NCBI GenBank assembly: GCA_022683945.1
Contig: JAJHSH010000066.1
Span: forward strand, 1 to 56,678
From: Candidatus Acetothermia bacterium
Lineage (GTDB): Bacteria; Bipolaricaulota; Bipolaricaulia; RBG-16-55-9; DRXL01
Direction of reading: 5' to 3'
Length of the DNA: 56,678 nt
In this document: in pieces, positions 1-7,570 of the stretch
Numbering within the stretch: position 1 is the stretch's first letter
Layout of the letters: each line of letters begins with the position of its first letter
Program-made: the position numbers and the translations under genes
The notes under the pieces: generated by a model
Database searches by the model: none
Told to the model about the DNA's origin: nothing
Seen by the model: only the letters and a program-made list of their open reading frames with translations

Positions 1-182
1 GAGGTAGTCCGTGGCGCAAGCTGCGGGAGCTGGGGGTGAAGGTGCCCAAGGAATTTGCGGTGCTGCCGCCCATGGTGTTGGATCGGCTCTCGACAGATTG
101 GGTGCTGGGCCCTGGTAACCATCTCTTGACCCATTACAGCACAGACACTTGCTCTGGGCTTTCCTTTGTAATACCATGCAGT

Positions 183-470
183 ATGCAGTCATCGGTCACC
201 TCGCTAGCCTGGGACGACGAGAATGTCGAGCACATCGCCCGACATCGTGTCTCACCAGCGGAGGTGGAGCAGGTTTGCTTCGCTGCTGAGAAGGTAGTCC
301 TGCGGGCAGAAAGGGCAGGACGTTATGTGATCCTTGGGCGAACTGAAGCCGGACGATACCTCACTGTCGTGGTGACCACGCCTCGCCAGGGTCGTGTGCG
401 CGTGATCACCGCTCGAGATATGAGCGATAGAGAGCGTAGAAGATATGCACAACTTAAAGGAAGGAGCTGA
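183..470 (+). CDS. brnT: BrnT-family toxin (predicted RNase of a type II toxin-antitoxin pair)
   Basis: The 95-residue product has the BrnT layout: an early aromatic/acidic segment (LAWDDENVEHIARH), a central beta-rich part, and the C-terminal signature VITARDMSDRERRRY near residues 74-88. BrnT toxins are RelE-like ribonucleases held inactive by a CopG/BrnA antitoxin, and such a gene follows after one base. I chose the internal ATG at 183 because homology starts there. The same frame is open back to the left window edge, with an ATG-less or GTG/ATG option near 36, but those residues do not resemble BrnT. The stop (468-470) overlaps the ribosome-binding site of the antitoxin gene. Family call is from motif recognition; activity is inferred. 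Confidence 0.82.
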   Translation: MQSSVTSLAWDDENVEHIARHRVSPAEVEQVCFAAEKVVLRAERAGRYVILGRTEAGRYLTVVVTTPRQGRVRVITARDMSDRERRRYAQLKGRS

Positions 471-471
471 A

Positions 472-741
472 ATGGCGAAGATGAAGATCCCCAAGTTCAA
501 GTCCTATAAAGAAGAGGCAGCGTGGTGGGACACCCATGATGTCACCGAGATCGAGGGCCTAGAGGTCACTAAGGGGGAGACCTTCATCAGGCCCAAGAAG
601 CAGATCGTTTCTATCCGCCTTGAGCGCCAGTTTGTAGATCTGTTGAAGTACATTGCTCAAGAGAAGGGGCTTGGGCATACGACCCTGGTGCGCCTGTGGG
701 TGATCGAGAAGCTGAAGGAGCACTCGCAGGCCGACCGTTGA
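472..741 (+). CDS. CopG/BrnA-type antitoxin
   Basis: An 89-residue protein whose C-terminal half (KKQIVSIRLERQFVDLLKYI onward) looks like a ribbon-helix-helix segment: a short basic beta strand followed by two helices, as in CopG antitoxins that dimerise on operator DNA. The N-terminal half is acidic and tryptophan-rich (EEAAWWDTHDVTEIEG), as in the toxin-binding arm of these antitoxins. The start at 472 is set by the AAGGAAGGAG ribosome-binding site ending in the last codons of the toxin gene; one base separates the two genes. Toxin-first order is usual for BrnTA. The pair probably autoregulates, but I did not identify an operator. Confidence 0.8.
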   Translation: MAKMKIPKFKSYKEEAAWWDTHDVTEIEGLEVTKGETFIRPKKQIVSIRLERQFVDLLKYIAQEKGLGHTTLVRLWVIEKLKEHSQADR

Positions 742-757
742 GCAGAATCTTCGGAAG

Positions 758-1345
758 CTACTCGCTGCGCCTGTGTGCTTTAACTTCAATCACCAGCCCG
801 CGCAGATATTCTCGCACCGATTCCACCAGAAAGCCGTTCGATTGCACCAAGCTCAGAGTATCTCGATTCAGATGACACCCGTTGGCGATGTGCTTCCACA
901 GGGGCGTCAAGAGATCTTGAACTCGTGCGCCCACGGAGTTGCGCACGCGCACGTGCTCGACGAGCTTAAACAGTCCGCCGGGTTTGAGTACCCGATGAAC
1001 TTCCCGAAACGCCTGCTTGGGGTCAGCGACTGTACAAAAGACGAGCGTGGCGATCACCATGTCGAACGAGCGCTCCGCGAAGGGAGGCTCTTCGGCGTGA
1101 GCGGCAAGCAACATCGCGGAGCGGCCCAGGGCTGCGGTGCGGCGGCGCGCTTCCTCGAGAAAGCTCTCGTCGGGGTCAATGCCCACAAGCTTGACATCGT
1201 CGGGATAATAGGGCAGATTGGTACCCGTGCCGATGCCCAACTCCAGCACGCGCCCGCAGGCTCCACCCACAAGCTGCCGGCGCAACCTGTGCAGAAAGAG
1301 CTTTTCCACAGGCCACATGGCTATATCGTAGATCGCTGCGTGCAT
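758..1345 (-). CDS. Class I SAM-dependent methyltransferase (Methyltransf_11 type)
   Basis: A 195-residue protein with the Rossmann methyltransferase core: motif I VLELGIGTGTN at about residues 33-43, the acidic ribose-binding loop GIDPDE at 55-60, a post-II segment SFDMVIATLVFCTV, and the REVHRVLKPGGL motif of small-molecule or lipid methyltransferases. It resembles UbiE/phospholipid N-methyltransferase-like proteins, but the substrate cannot be read from the sequence. It ends 17 bases from the antitoxin gene, convergently. The 34-base gap to the CDF gene upstream suggests co-transcription with it. No clear ribosome-binding site precedes the ATG. Confidence 0.8.
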   Translation of the reverse strand: MHAAIYDIAMWPVEKLFLHRLRRQLVGGACGRVLELGIGTGTNLPYYPDDVKLVGIDPDESFLEEARRRTAALGRSAMLLAAHAEEPPFAERSFDMVIATLVFCTVADPKQAFREVHRVLKPGGLFKLVEHVRVRNSVGARVQDLLTPLWKHIANGCHLNRDTLSLVQSNGFLVESVREYLRGLVIEVKAHRRSE

Positions 1346-1379
1346 CGTCGGTTAGCGCGCTGCTGCGTCTCTCGACGTT

Positions 1380-2372
1380 TTAATGCGAATGCACCGGCAA
1401 ACCATCGTGGCTGTGCTCAGGAATCCGGTGATAGTCTTCGCCGGCCTCCTCAAGCGGATCCACATGGATCGTGGCCATTGAGAGATAGCCCAGATGGTGC
1501 ATCAGCTGGTGGTGGACTTCTTTTGCGATGGCATGCCCTTGAAAAACGGAGAGTTCTGGAGCTACGGCGATGTTCACTTCGGCATGCAGCCGATGTCCAA
1601 TCCATCTCGCCCGCACTTCTGTGACTTCCTCCACACCGCGAACATGCTGGGCGGCATGGCGTATCTCGTCAATTACTCCCGGCTCTACTCCATCGAGCAT
1701 CCGGGTGAAGACGATCTTCGCCGATTGCCAGACAATGCCCAGAATCACAACGGTGATAAGCAAGCCGACAATGGGATCGGCCAGCGGGTAACCGAGCCAG
1801 ACTCCCAGAGCTCCAAAGAGCACGGCCAAGCTCGTCAGACCGTCTATCCGCCCATGATAACCGTCGGCTATCAGTGCCGCGCTTCCGATCTCCCGGCCCA
1901 CACGAATACGAAAGATCGCCACCAGCTCATTACCGAGAAAGCCGATCACCGAAGCAACCATGACCGTCCAGAGGTGCTCTACGTCGCGCGGGTGCAACAG
2001 TCGGTTGACGACTTCGTATCCGGCAACGATGGCGCTGAACAATATGGCCAAGACAACGGCCACACCGGCGAGGTCTTCGACACGGCCATAGCCGAAAGTG
2101 AAGCGCTTGGTCGGTTTAAGTCGAGCCAGACTGAAGGCGATCCACAACGGAATCGACGTAGAAGCGTCGCCGAAGTTGTGGATCGTGTCCGCCAGCAGCG
2201 CGACGCTCCCCGATAGCCAGACCACGACCGTTTGCAAAAGGGCCGTGACCATAAGCCCGACAAAAGACCATTTAACCGCCCAAATCCCCCGCTCGGTGGT
2301 GGTGATGGAGGGATCGATCACGCCGTGCGTATGGCTATGCGTCTTCTCGTCGTGGCGATGCTTGTGAAGCAT
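1380..2372 (-). CDS. Cation diffusion facilitator (CDF) family metal efflux transporter
   Basis: A 330-residue CDF protein of CzcD/ZitB type exporting Zn2+, Co2+, Cd2+ or similar ions in exchange for protons. Metal-site motifs in TM2 and TM5 are visible as HNFGDA (HxxxD) and DGYHGRID; in CDF proteins two Asp/His pairs form the transport site. Six hydrophobic segments are followed by a cytoplasmic alpha/beta domain (HVRGVEEVTEVRARWIGHRL). Both ends are histidine-rich (HKHRHDEKTHSHTHG; HSHDGLPVHSH), typical of metal sensing or buffering. The gene is preceded by GGAGA and a good sigma-70-type promoter overlapped by a 16-base palindrome, so metal-dependent repression is likely. Metal specificity is unknown. 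Confidence 0.93.
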   Translation of the reverse strand: MLHKHRHDEKTHSHTHGVIDPSITTTERGIWAVKWSFVGLMVTALLQTVVVWLSGSVALLADTIHNFGDASTSIPLWIAFSLARLKPTKRFTFGYGRVEDLAGVAVVLAILFSAIVAGYEVVNRLLHPRDVEHLWTVMVASVIGFLGNELVAIFRIRVGREIGSAALIADGYHGRIDGLTSLAVLFGALGVWLGYPLADPIVGLLITVVILGIVWQSAKIVFTRMLDGVEPGVIDEIRHAAQHVRGVEEVTEVRARWIGHRLHAEVNIAVAPELSVFQGHAIAKEVHHQLMHHLGYLSMATIHVDPLEEAGEDYHRIPEHSHDGLPVHSH

Positions 2373-2405
2373 GAGAGCAAAATCTCCTTTGGGTTATATA
2401 ACTAT

Positions 2406-2434
2406 ATCATACTGATTTGACTTGATCATGTCAT
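2406..2434 (-). promoter_or_regulatory. Promoter of the CDF gene with an overlapping palindromic operator
   Basis: On the minus strand: -35 ATGACA (2434-2429), 17-base spacer, -10 TATGAT (2411-2406), each one base from consensus, about 25 bases before the predicted start region. A 16-base inverted repeat, TGACTTGATCATGTCA on the plus strand (2418-2433, 7 of 8 pairs match), covers the -35 and half of the spacer, the usual place for a repressor or MerR-type activator. The regulator is not identifiable from this window. Confidence 0.6.
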
Positions 2435-2436
2435 CA

Positions 2437-2469
2437 GGGGCTGACAGCAGATTTCGATAGCAGATTAAG
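2437..2469. repeat. MITE-like repeat, left arm only (copy 1)
   Basis: The 33 bases beginning GGGGCTGACAGCAGATTTCG and ending TAGCAGATTAAG match the left arm of the element at 14620 at about 31 of 33 positions and resemble that at 11046. Here no right arm is seen. The last bases supply the TAA stop codon of the membrane-protein gene ending at 2465, so the element has probably trimmed or rewritten that gene's end. Confidence 0.6.
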
Positions 2470-3103
2470 AGGTCTTCGAGAGTAGAGCCTTTCGGGAGTT
2501 TCTCCATCTCAGTCCCAGTGCCAGAGCTAGAGATACTCCGATGACCGCGAGCAGCGCATAGATCACTGGTCTGGGTAGAATAAACAACGCGTGCGTGTGG
2601 ATGCCCAGATGGTACAAGAGAGCATCTAGAGCGCTGCGCTTCCCCGCCAAGTGCCCTCCTGTAGAACCGATCAGTGCCAAGGAGACGAAGCCCCCTACAG
2701 CGAGCGTCACGTAGAGCCTGCGGAGCTTCGCTTGTTTCCATAACTCTCTCCCATAAAACGAGCGCATCAGTACGAAGATCAACCAGAACGTGAGCGAAAA
2801 ACCACTGAGCGCGGTCTTATTGAGAACCACAGAAGAAGTGAGCAGAACTTCTATGGGCCAAGTGTACGCGAAGCCCGTGAAGAACCCGGCACTCAACGAT
2901 AGGAGCCCGCCGACGGCTGCCAGATAGGCCGTGGGTTCCGCCAGCCACGCCAAGCCCCGCCACGCCGGATGCTCGCTTCTGATCCAGACGCCCAAGAGTT
3001 TAATCAGAACGCTAAGAAAAGCCAGCGTGAGCATCCCTACGCTCAGCTCTGCTGTGATCGTGTGCCACGCGATCCGCGCCGTCTCTGGTGCTGGCATCTG
3101 CAA
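2465..3103 (-). CDS. Integral membrane protein, DUF2231-like, possible b-heme partner of the DOMON proteins
   Basis: A 212-residue protein with about five membrane segments. Conserved-looking histidines sit in IAWHTIT near the first segment and in the GSTGGHLAGK and LLYHLGIHTH stretch near residues 165-185. The TGGxLxG...HG pattern recalls DUF2231 membrane proteins, some proposed to bind heme b. It is the last gene of a three-gene operon behind two secreted DOMON proteins. DOMON domains paired with b561-type membrane domains form transmembrane electron carriers elsewhere, so a similar role is plausible but inferred. Start: TTG at 3103 has GGGAG nine bases upstream; the ATG at 3097 is the alternative. 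Its stop lies inside a repeat. Confidence 0.65.
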   Translation of the reverse strand: MQMPAPETARIAWHTITAELSVGMLTLAFLSVLIKLLGVWIRSEHPAWRGLAWLAEPTAYLAAVGGLLSLSAGFFTGFAYTWPIEVLLTSSVVLNKTALSGFSLTFWLIFVLMRSFYGRELWKQAKLRRLYVTLAVGGFVSLALIGSTGGHLAGKRSALDALLYHLGIHTHALFILPRPVIYALLAVIGVSLALALGLRWRNSRKALLSKTS

Positions 3104-3158
3104 CGCCGCTCACTCCCTTCTACTTTTATTCTTATATTCTTATTTTATTACTCTATCT

Positions 3159-3896
3159 CTATGTTTTCTTCCCCGGCCACAGAAGATAAGCAACACTCAA
3201 GCCAACGATCATCGCTATCCCGGTGAGCACTGTCCATAGCCAAGACTGTAAGAGTTGGTCCGATCCAAGAGCACGTGGTCGGGCGAAGAGCCCGGCCTCC
3301 TGGGCACCCCCGGCGAAGAAGTTTATCGTGACGACGGTGCGTTTCTCACCGTGATAGGAAACGAAGTCATCGTAGGGAGAGTAAGCCAGTAAGACCGTCT
3401 GCGCTCCCGGTGCGATCGGTCGGTCGAACTTATCGTTGGTCTCCAGCCGCCGCCGGAACTCAATAGTCGTCTGCGGCTGTGCTCCGGCCACTTCAGATCC
3501 CGAAGATTCTAAGACGTCGTCGCGCCCGCCGAGGCTGACGTCGTTGAGATGAGAGATGGAAGTATTAGCGAAGTAATCTTGAAGAAAGAGCTCGCCACCA
3601 CGCAGATAGCCGATAATAATATCTGCACCTTCTTTGATCGCCCCTGTGGGGTTCCAGCCGACCGATACCCAACCCAGCGTAGGCCCTCTCAGTCCAATGT
3701 AGATATACTCACCTTCGATGGTCCAGTGAAGTTCCATGCCGATAGCCTCAGCCCAGTAGCGATGAGCGTATTCGCTATCGGCGATCTGACCGTCAATGGA
3801 GGGGAGCTGCGCTTGCGCTAGAACATCAGCTCCCCTCCAAGTCGCCAGTAACAGAATCAGCCCACAAAGCAGTCGTGTAAACTTCAGGTCTTTCAC
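3159..3896 (-). CDS. Secreted, membrane-anchored DOMON domain protein (ethylbenzene dehydrogenase-like heme domain)
   Basis: A 245-residue protein: signal peptide at about residues 1-28 ending ADVLAQAQ, a beta-sandwich DOMON domain at about 30-205, and a C-terminal membrane helix (WLWTVLTGIAMIVGLSVAYL) with a short basic tail. Domain marks are the opening IDGQIADSEYAHRYW, MELHWTIEGEYIYIGLRG, GWVSVGWNP and YSPYDDFVSYHG segments, shared with its upstream neighbour. In ethylbenzene dehydrogenase gamma and related proteins this fold binds a b-type heme with Met/Lys ligands; I cannot prove the ligands here. It starts with GTG 18 bases behind the first DOMON gene. Unlike that protein it is tethered, so one may shuttle and the other dock. 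Confidence 0.78.
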   Translation of the reverse strand: MKDLKFTRLLCGLILLLATWRGADVLAQAQLPSIDGQIADSEYAHRYWAEAIGMELHWTIEGEYIYIGLRGPTLGWVSVGWNPTGAIKEGADIIIGYLRGGELFLQDYFANTSISHLNDVSLGGRDDVLESSGSEVAGAQPQTTIEFRRRLETNDKFDRPIAPGAQTVLLAYSPYDDFVSYHGEKRTVVTINFFAGGAQEAGLFARPRALGSDQLLQSWLWTVLTGIAMIVGLSVAYLLWPGKKT

Positions 3897-3914
3897 TGCT
3901 CGCTGATGCTCGCT

Positions 3915-4523
3915 TCAGAAGTCGTTGATTGCACCATTGAAATAGTTGATCTGAACGGCATCTCGCCTATCTCGACCGTGATTGGTCACGAAGTCGTCGG
4001 CGTCAGAAAAGGCCAAGAAAGTCCTCAGTGCGCCCTCGACGACAACATTGTCGGTTCTGTCTGCGGTGTTGAGCTTGCGGCTGAACTCGACGACGGTCAG
4101 CGTGACTTTCCCGATGGCCGTCTCGACTTCGCTCTCTATGCCCACCGAGGCCAGAATGTCGTTCTTGCCGCCTTGATCGGTGTCGGCTCTATGAGTCTGA
4201 TGCGGCCTGCCGAAGGTGTCGGATATGTTGAGCTTGCCGTCCTTCACAAAAGCCAAGATCATATCCGCTCCGGCATCTGTAACGATGCCCCAAGAGATCC
4301 AACCCTTCGCTAGAGCTTCGAGGCCGACATAGAGCGTGTCGCCGTCAATAGTCCAGTAGAGCGTCATTCTGGTGGCGTTATTGTGATAGAGATTGCGGTA
4401 CTCGAACTTGCCGATCTTGCCGTCAATCGTGGGAACCCTTAACTGTGCCACACTGGCACTACCCAGAAGCCCCAAGACCGCCACTACCAACACGAACGTC
4501 CCAATGCGTTTGAATTTGAACAT
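3915..4523 (-). CDS. Secreted DOMON domain protein (ethylbenzene dehydrogenase-like heme domain)
   Basis: About 202 residues: signal peptide (GTFVLVVAVLGLLGSASVAQ) followed by one DOMON domain with IDGKIGKFEYRNLYH, MTLYWTIDGDTLYVGLEA, GWISWGIV and DDFVTNHGRDRRDAVQINYF, closely parallel to the following gene, so the two are probably a tandem duplication. No C-terminal anchor, so likely free in the periplasm. I chose the ATG at 4523 because GGAGG lies eight bases upstream; ATG 4529 and GTG 4532 are in frame but too close. First gene of the operon; a consensus promoter and an FNR-like box lie directly upstream. Confidence 0.78.
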   Translation of the reverse strand: MFKFKRIGTFVLVVAVLGLLGSASVAQLRVPTIDGKIGKFEYRNLYHNNATRMTLYWTIDGDTLYVGLEALAKGWISWGIVTDAGADMILAFVKDGKLNISDTFGRPHQTHRADTDQGGKNDILASVGIESEVETAIGKVTLTVVEFSRKLNTADRTDNVVVEGALRTFLAFSDADDFVTNHGRDRRDAVQINYFNGAINDF

Positions 4524-4543
4524 GAACATCACCTCCGAAATCT

Positions 4544-4595
4544 ATTATAATCCAGTGATGTGACGGATGTCAACTGATATACTGATGTGCGTCAA
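4544..4595 (-). promoter_or_regulatory. Sigma-70 promoter with an upstream FNR-like box for the DOMON operon
   Basis: Minus strand: TTGACA (4573-4568), 18-base spacer, TATAAT (4549-4544), both hexamers perfect. Directly upstream is TTGACGCACATCAG (4595-4582), a TTGAC-N4-ATCAG dyad close to the FNR/CRP-superfamily consensus TTGAT-N4-ATCAA. The dyad centre is about 50 bases before the inferred transcription start, not the canonical -41.5, so its role (activation from upstream or other) is open. Confidence 0.6.
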
Positions 4596-4671
4596 ATCGG
4601 CTATCTCTTGATTCTCAGATATTCTCCTTCCCACTTGAAGAGCCGTGAGGGCGTGTCGAACTCCTTCAGCT

Positions 4672-5010
4672 CTAACTCGATGTTGCCTTTCTGTGCGTCT
4701 CTAAAGAGATCTCTTGCGAGATCAACCGTGTGACGGGACGGCCCGCGATCAGACATTCACGGACGATTTCGGTGCCATCTTCGGCTTTGCTCACGACGTA
4801 CCATAGGCTGTCGGGATAGACGACCACCGTTGCGCCCACTTCCGGGCAGAGCCCCAGACATTGAGTTTTCGTAACGAGCACATCAGTGATCTTGCTCTCG
4901 GACAGCTCGGCGCGTATCGCTTTATAGACGGCTTCGCCGGCGCGAGCGCCGCAGCAGCCCTCTGTACAACATACAAAGACGTGCTTTCTGTAAGTTTTCG
5001 CCTCACTCAT
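4672..5010 (-). CDS. Thioredoxin-like [2Fe-2S] ferredoxin
   Basis: A 112-residue protein with the thioredoxin-fold ferredoxin cysteine pattern: a cluster near residues 14-20 (VCCTEGCC) and CLGLCPEVG at 51-59, followed by VVVYPDSLWY, the typical strand and turn of this family and of the NuoE C-terminal domain. It probably binds one [2Fe-2S] cluster and acts as a soluble cytoplasmic electron carrier. The ATG at 5010 is chosen because homology begins there; it overlaps the stop of the ABC permease gene by eight bases, so translation is likely coupled. Why a ferredoxin is coupled to a MacB-like exporter is not evident. Confidence 0.8.
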   Translation of the reverse strand: MSEAKTYRKHVFVCCTEGCCGARAGEAVYKAIRAELSESKITDVLVTKTQCLGLCPEVGATVVVYPDSLWYVVSKAEDGTEIVRECLIAGRPVTRLISQEISLETHRKATSS

Positions 5011-6199
5011 AGCGCAGGGCCTCCACAGGAGGCAGCTTCGCGGCATCGCGCGCTGGGAAGAACCCCGACAGCGCCCCCAAGACGAACGAGAAACTCAGCA
5101 CACCGAGCATCAGCCCCGGCGAGAACCCGACTTCTAGCTGCGTCCCCGATATGAAGAGCGGTGCTGAAAACTTGATGCCTACCGCGATCAGAAGGCCAGT
5201 CAAAGCTCCCAACACTCCGCCGATCAGCCCCATAAACCCCGACTCTAACAAAAAGAGCCAAAGAATATGGCGTCGGCGCGCGCCCACGGCCTTCATCACG
5301 CCGATCTCGCGCGTTCTCTCTAGAACGGCTGTGTACATCGTGTTCATCACGCCGACACCGCCCACTAAGAGCGAGATCGCTGCGATCCCGCCCAAGGCTG
5401 CTTGGAGAATGCCCACTAAGTTTTGCATCAGATCCAGCATCTCGCCCGTGGTGTGCACGTTTAGATCGTCTTTGCCTCGTTGCTCTGTAACCATGCGCCG
5501 GACTTCTTTGGCAATAGAAGCGGCGTCGTGGCCCGCGTGCCCGTGCTGGGCCGTGCGGATCATCACCAGCGAGAATCTATTGCGCTCGCCTACTAACTCT
5601 TGCAGCGTCGCAATGGGGACCATAATGGCGTAGTTGACATCGGGATCGGCGCGCCTCTCCAAGAGACCGACGACCTCGAACTCTAGGGTCTCGATCACGA
5701 ACTTATCTCCAACAGAGAGGCCCAAGTCTTGGGCGACGTTGCTGCCCAAGACGGCCGTCTGGGTCTCACCCGGGTTGAGCGCCCGGCCAAGCTCTGGCTT
5801 ATAGTAATTGCCGAAGGCTTGCATCAGTTCCGGAGCCATGCCCCACGTCAGCAGATACCCTTCGCGTCTCCCAGCGCTGATATAGGGTGTCTTGACGAGG
5901 ACGCCGCCGACGGCTTCTACGCCAGAGATCTTCTGCAGCGGAGCCAAGTCCAACTGAAAGTCATACGTGCCGAGCATTGCCCCCATGCCTAAGTGATGCC
6001 CGCCGTGCCCGGCGATCATCACGACGTTATAGCCAAAAGCCTCGAATTCTTGCGTGATCGAGCGCTGCATTCCCTGCCCTAAAGAGACCAGCGCGATCAC
6101 GGCGGCGACACCGATAAGAATGCCCAGAATGGTCAGCCAACTGCGCTTGGGACGATGACGCAGATTACGTACAGAGAGTCTTATATTATCGAGCAGCAT
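5003..6199 (-). CDS. MacB-like ABC transporter permease
   Basis: A 398-residue permease of the MacB/FtsX superfamily: cytoplasmic N-terminus (LRHRPKRSWLTILGILIGVA), first membrane helix at about 20-42, a large periplasmic domain to about residue 275, then three membrane helices with the ERTREIGVMKAVGARRRHIL loop that contacts the ATPase. Such four-helix permeases work as dimers for mechanotransmission, exporting lipoproteins, peptides or antibiotics across the envelope. Start at 6199: AGGAG lies six bases upstream and the gene overlaps the ATPase gene by 14 bases; a longer in-frame start at 6277 would lie wholly in the ATPase gene. No MacA-type adaptor gene is adjacent. Substrate unknown. Confidence 0.9.
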   Translation of the reverse strand: MLLDNIRLSVRNLRHRPKRSWLTILGILIGVAAVIALVSLGQGMQRSITQEFEAFGYNVVMIAGHGGHHLGMGAMLGTYDFQLDLAPLQKISGVEAVGGVLVKTPYISAGRREGYLLTWGMAPELMQAFGNYYKPELGRALNPGETQTAVLGSNVAQDLGLSVGDKFVIETLEFEVVGLLERRADPDVNYAIMVPIATLQELVGERNRFSLVMIRTAQHGHAGHDAASIAKEVRRMVTEQRGKDDLNVHTTGEMLDLMQNLVGILQAALGGIAAISLLVGGVGVMNTMYTAVLERTREIGVMKAVGARRRHILWLFLLESGFMGLIGGVLGALTGLLIAVGIKFSAPLFISGTQLEVGFSPGLMLGVLSFSFVLGALSGFFPARDAAKLPPVEALRYE

Positions 6200-6893
6200 A
6201 TGCAACTCCTTTGTTGGTGTTATTGAAGACCTCTTCCAAGAGCCGGCCATCTTTAATGCGCACGATTCTATGCGCATAGGCCGCCGCTTCGGGGTTGTGC
6301 GTAACTAAGATGATCGTCTTGCTTTCACGGTTGAGCTGCTCCAACAATTTTAAGATTGCCTCACCCGATTCAGAGTCCAAGTTGCCGGTGGGTTCGTCGG
6401 CCAGAATGATCTCCGGGTCGTTGGCGAGCGCGCGGGCGATGGCGACCCGTTGGCGCTCCCCGCCGGAGAGCTGCGCGGGCTTGTGGTGGATACGATCGTT
6501 GAGACCGACTTTTCGCAGCAGCTCCACCGATCGGGCGCTGCGCTCTCGGCGCGGGACTCCCTGAAAGAAGAGCGGCAGTTCTACGTTCTCTTGGGCCGTG
6601 AGCGTCGGGATGAGATTGAACGTCTGGAAGACGAAGCCGATCTTCTTCCCACGGATTTGCGCCAGCGTGTCTTCGTCAAGTTTTGTAACGTCTTGGCCAT
6701 CGAGCTGCACGAGACCGTCACTGGGCAGGTCTAGACATCCGAGCAAGTGCATCAGCGTAGATTTCCCAGACCCTGATGGCCCCATAATAGCGACGAATTC
6801 ACCGGGCTTGATGGTCAAGTCCAACCCCCGCAGGGCCTGCACGCTGATCTCGCCCATCGGGTAGATTTTATGCGCATTCTTCAGTTGAATCAT
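6186..6893 (-). CDS. MacB/LolD-like ABC transporter ATPase
   Basis: A 235-residue ABC ATPase: Walker A GPSGSGKST at residues 38-46, Q-loop in GFVFQTFNLIP, signature LSGGERQRVAIARAL at 142-156, Walker B IILADEPTGNLD at 162-173, H-loop ILVTHNPEAA. The FQTFNLIPTLTAQENVELPL stretch is typical of the MacB/LolD/FtsE group, matching the permease that overlaps its 3' end. It powers the exporter from the cytoplasmic face. A REP-like palindrome lies directly upstream of its start, so the promoter is either further upstream or shared with the 6977-7570 gene. Confidence 0.93.
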   Translation of the reverse strand: MIQLKNAHKIYPMGEISVQALRGLDLTIKPGEFVAIMGPSGSGKSTLMHLLGCLDLPSDGLVQLDGQDVTKLDEDTLAQIRGKKIGFVFQTFNLIPTLTAQENVELPLFFQGVPRRERSARSVELLRKVGLNDRIHHKPAQLSGGERQRVAIARALANDPEIILADEPTGNLDSESGEAILKLLEQLNRESKTIILVTHNPEAAAYAHRIVRIKDGRLLEEVFNNTNKGVAYAAR

Positions 6894-6907
6894 CGTGATC
6901 TCCCTTC

Positions 6908-6967
6908 ACCCTCACCCAGCCCTCTCCCTTTGAGGGAGAGGGTGACCCGTAAGGGTCGAGTGAGGGT
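6908..6967. repeat. REP-like palindromic repeat (copy 1)
   Basis: Imperfect palindrome with outer arms ACCCTCACCC / GTGAGGGT and inner arms CCCTCTCCCT / AGGGAGAGGG around a short loop. It belongs to the family also found at 7628, 14659, 17743, 23792, 25853, 28949 and 30327. It could fold into a strong hairpin in RNA and might attenuate transcription between the secreted-protein gene and the ABC genes. Confidence 0.85.
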
Positions 6968-6976
6968 CTGATAATA

Positions 6977-7570
6977 TTATGGTCTAGTCTGGCTTACGCT
7001 CAGCAACTCCGTCAGAGCCGTGACGATCCATCTGTCGCCCTCTCTCTTCTCGATGCGCAAGAGCGGCGGATAGGGGAGAATCTTGCGCGATTCCAGATCG
7101 CTGATAGCGATGATCGCCCGCTGGTCTTCAAACTTGGGATGAGTATAGGTCCCTTCGACGGCCTTGACGCCCCCGATCGTCACTTCGCCGCGCGTGACGA
7201 GCTTCGCGCCCTCCGGCAGAAGAATCTCTCTGTTCGGCAGGACTTCGCGCGTATCGAGCGCGCTGATCGGCGTCACGTCCAACGCGCCCTTGGGCACGTG
7301 CGCAAACCCGTGCGAGAAGACGAGAACGGTCAACTGATCTCGCTCTGCGAGCACTTCAAACGTCTCGGTGACTTTGAACTTGCCGCCCTCGGGAACGATC
7401 TTCAAGGTCATTGTGCCCGGACTGGGATCGTTCTCTTTATCGGTCATGCGATAGACGACCGTTAGGGTGCCCCCAGCATAGGGGCCGATTCCGAGGATCT
7501 GGGCCAGTGCCCAGCCGCCACTGATAAGCGTAAGCAACATCAGAACAGCCAATGTGTTACGAAGTTTCAT
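6977..7570 (-). CDS. Secreted protein of unknown function
   Basis: A 197-residue protein with a clear signal peptide (residues 1-25, LAVLMLLTLISGGWALAQ). The mature part is predicted to be mostly beta strands (GGTLTVVYRMTD, GTMTLKIVPEGG, KLVTRGEVTIGGVKAVEGTY); I recognise no family. It has no cysteines in the mature part and no membrane anchor, so it is probably periplasmic. The start at 7570 follows AGGAG with seven bases spacing. A small hairpin (6-base stem, 7590-7605) lies just upstream of the ribosome-binding site. It sits upstream of the ABC exporter in the same direction; loose resemblance to outer-membrane lipoprotein-sorting substrates is possible but not shown. Confidence 0.6.
   Translation of the reverse strand: MKLRNTLAVLMLLTLISGGWALAQILGIGPYAGGTLTVVYRMTDKENDPSPGTMTLKIVPEGGKFKVTETFEVLAERDQLTVLVFSHGFAHVPKGALDVTPISALDTREVLPNREILLPEGAKLVTRGEVTIGGVKAVEGTYTHPKFEDQRAIIAISDLESRKILPYPPLLRIEKREGDRWIVTALTELLSVSQTRP

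Noticed and set aside
773..1624. Long plus-strand frame of 283 codons
   Set aside because: It lies opposite the methyltransferase and CDF genes, has no recognisable domain and is a high-GC antisense frame.
4560..4573. TTGACATCCGTCAC as a second FNR-like box in the DOMON promoter
   Set aside because: Only seven of ten positions match and it contains the perfect -35, which explains it.
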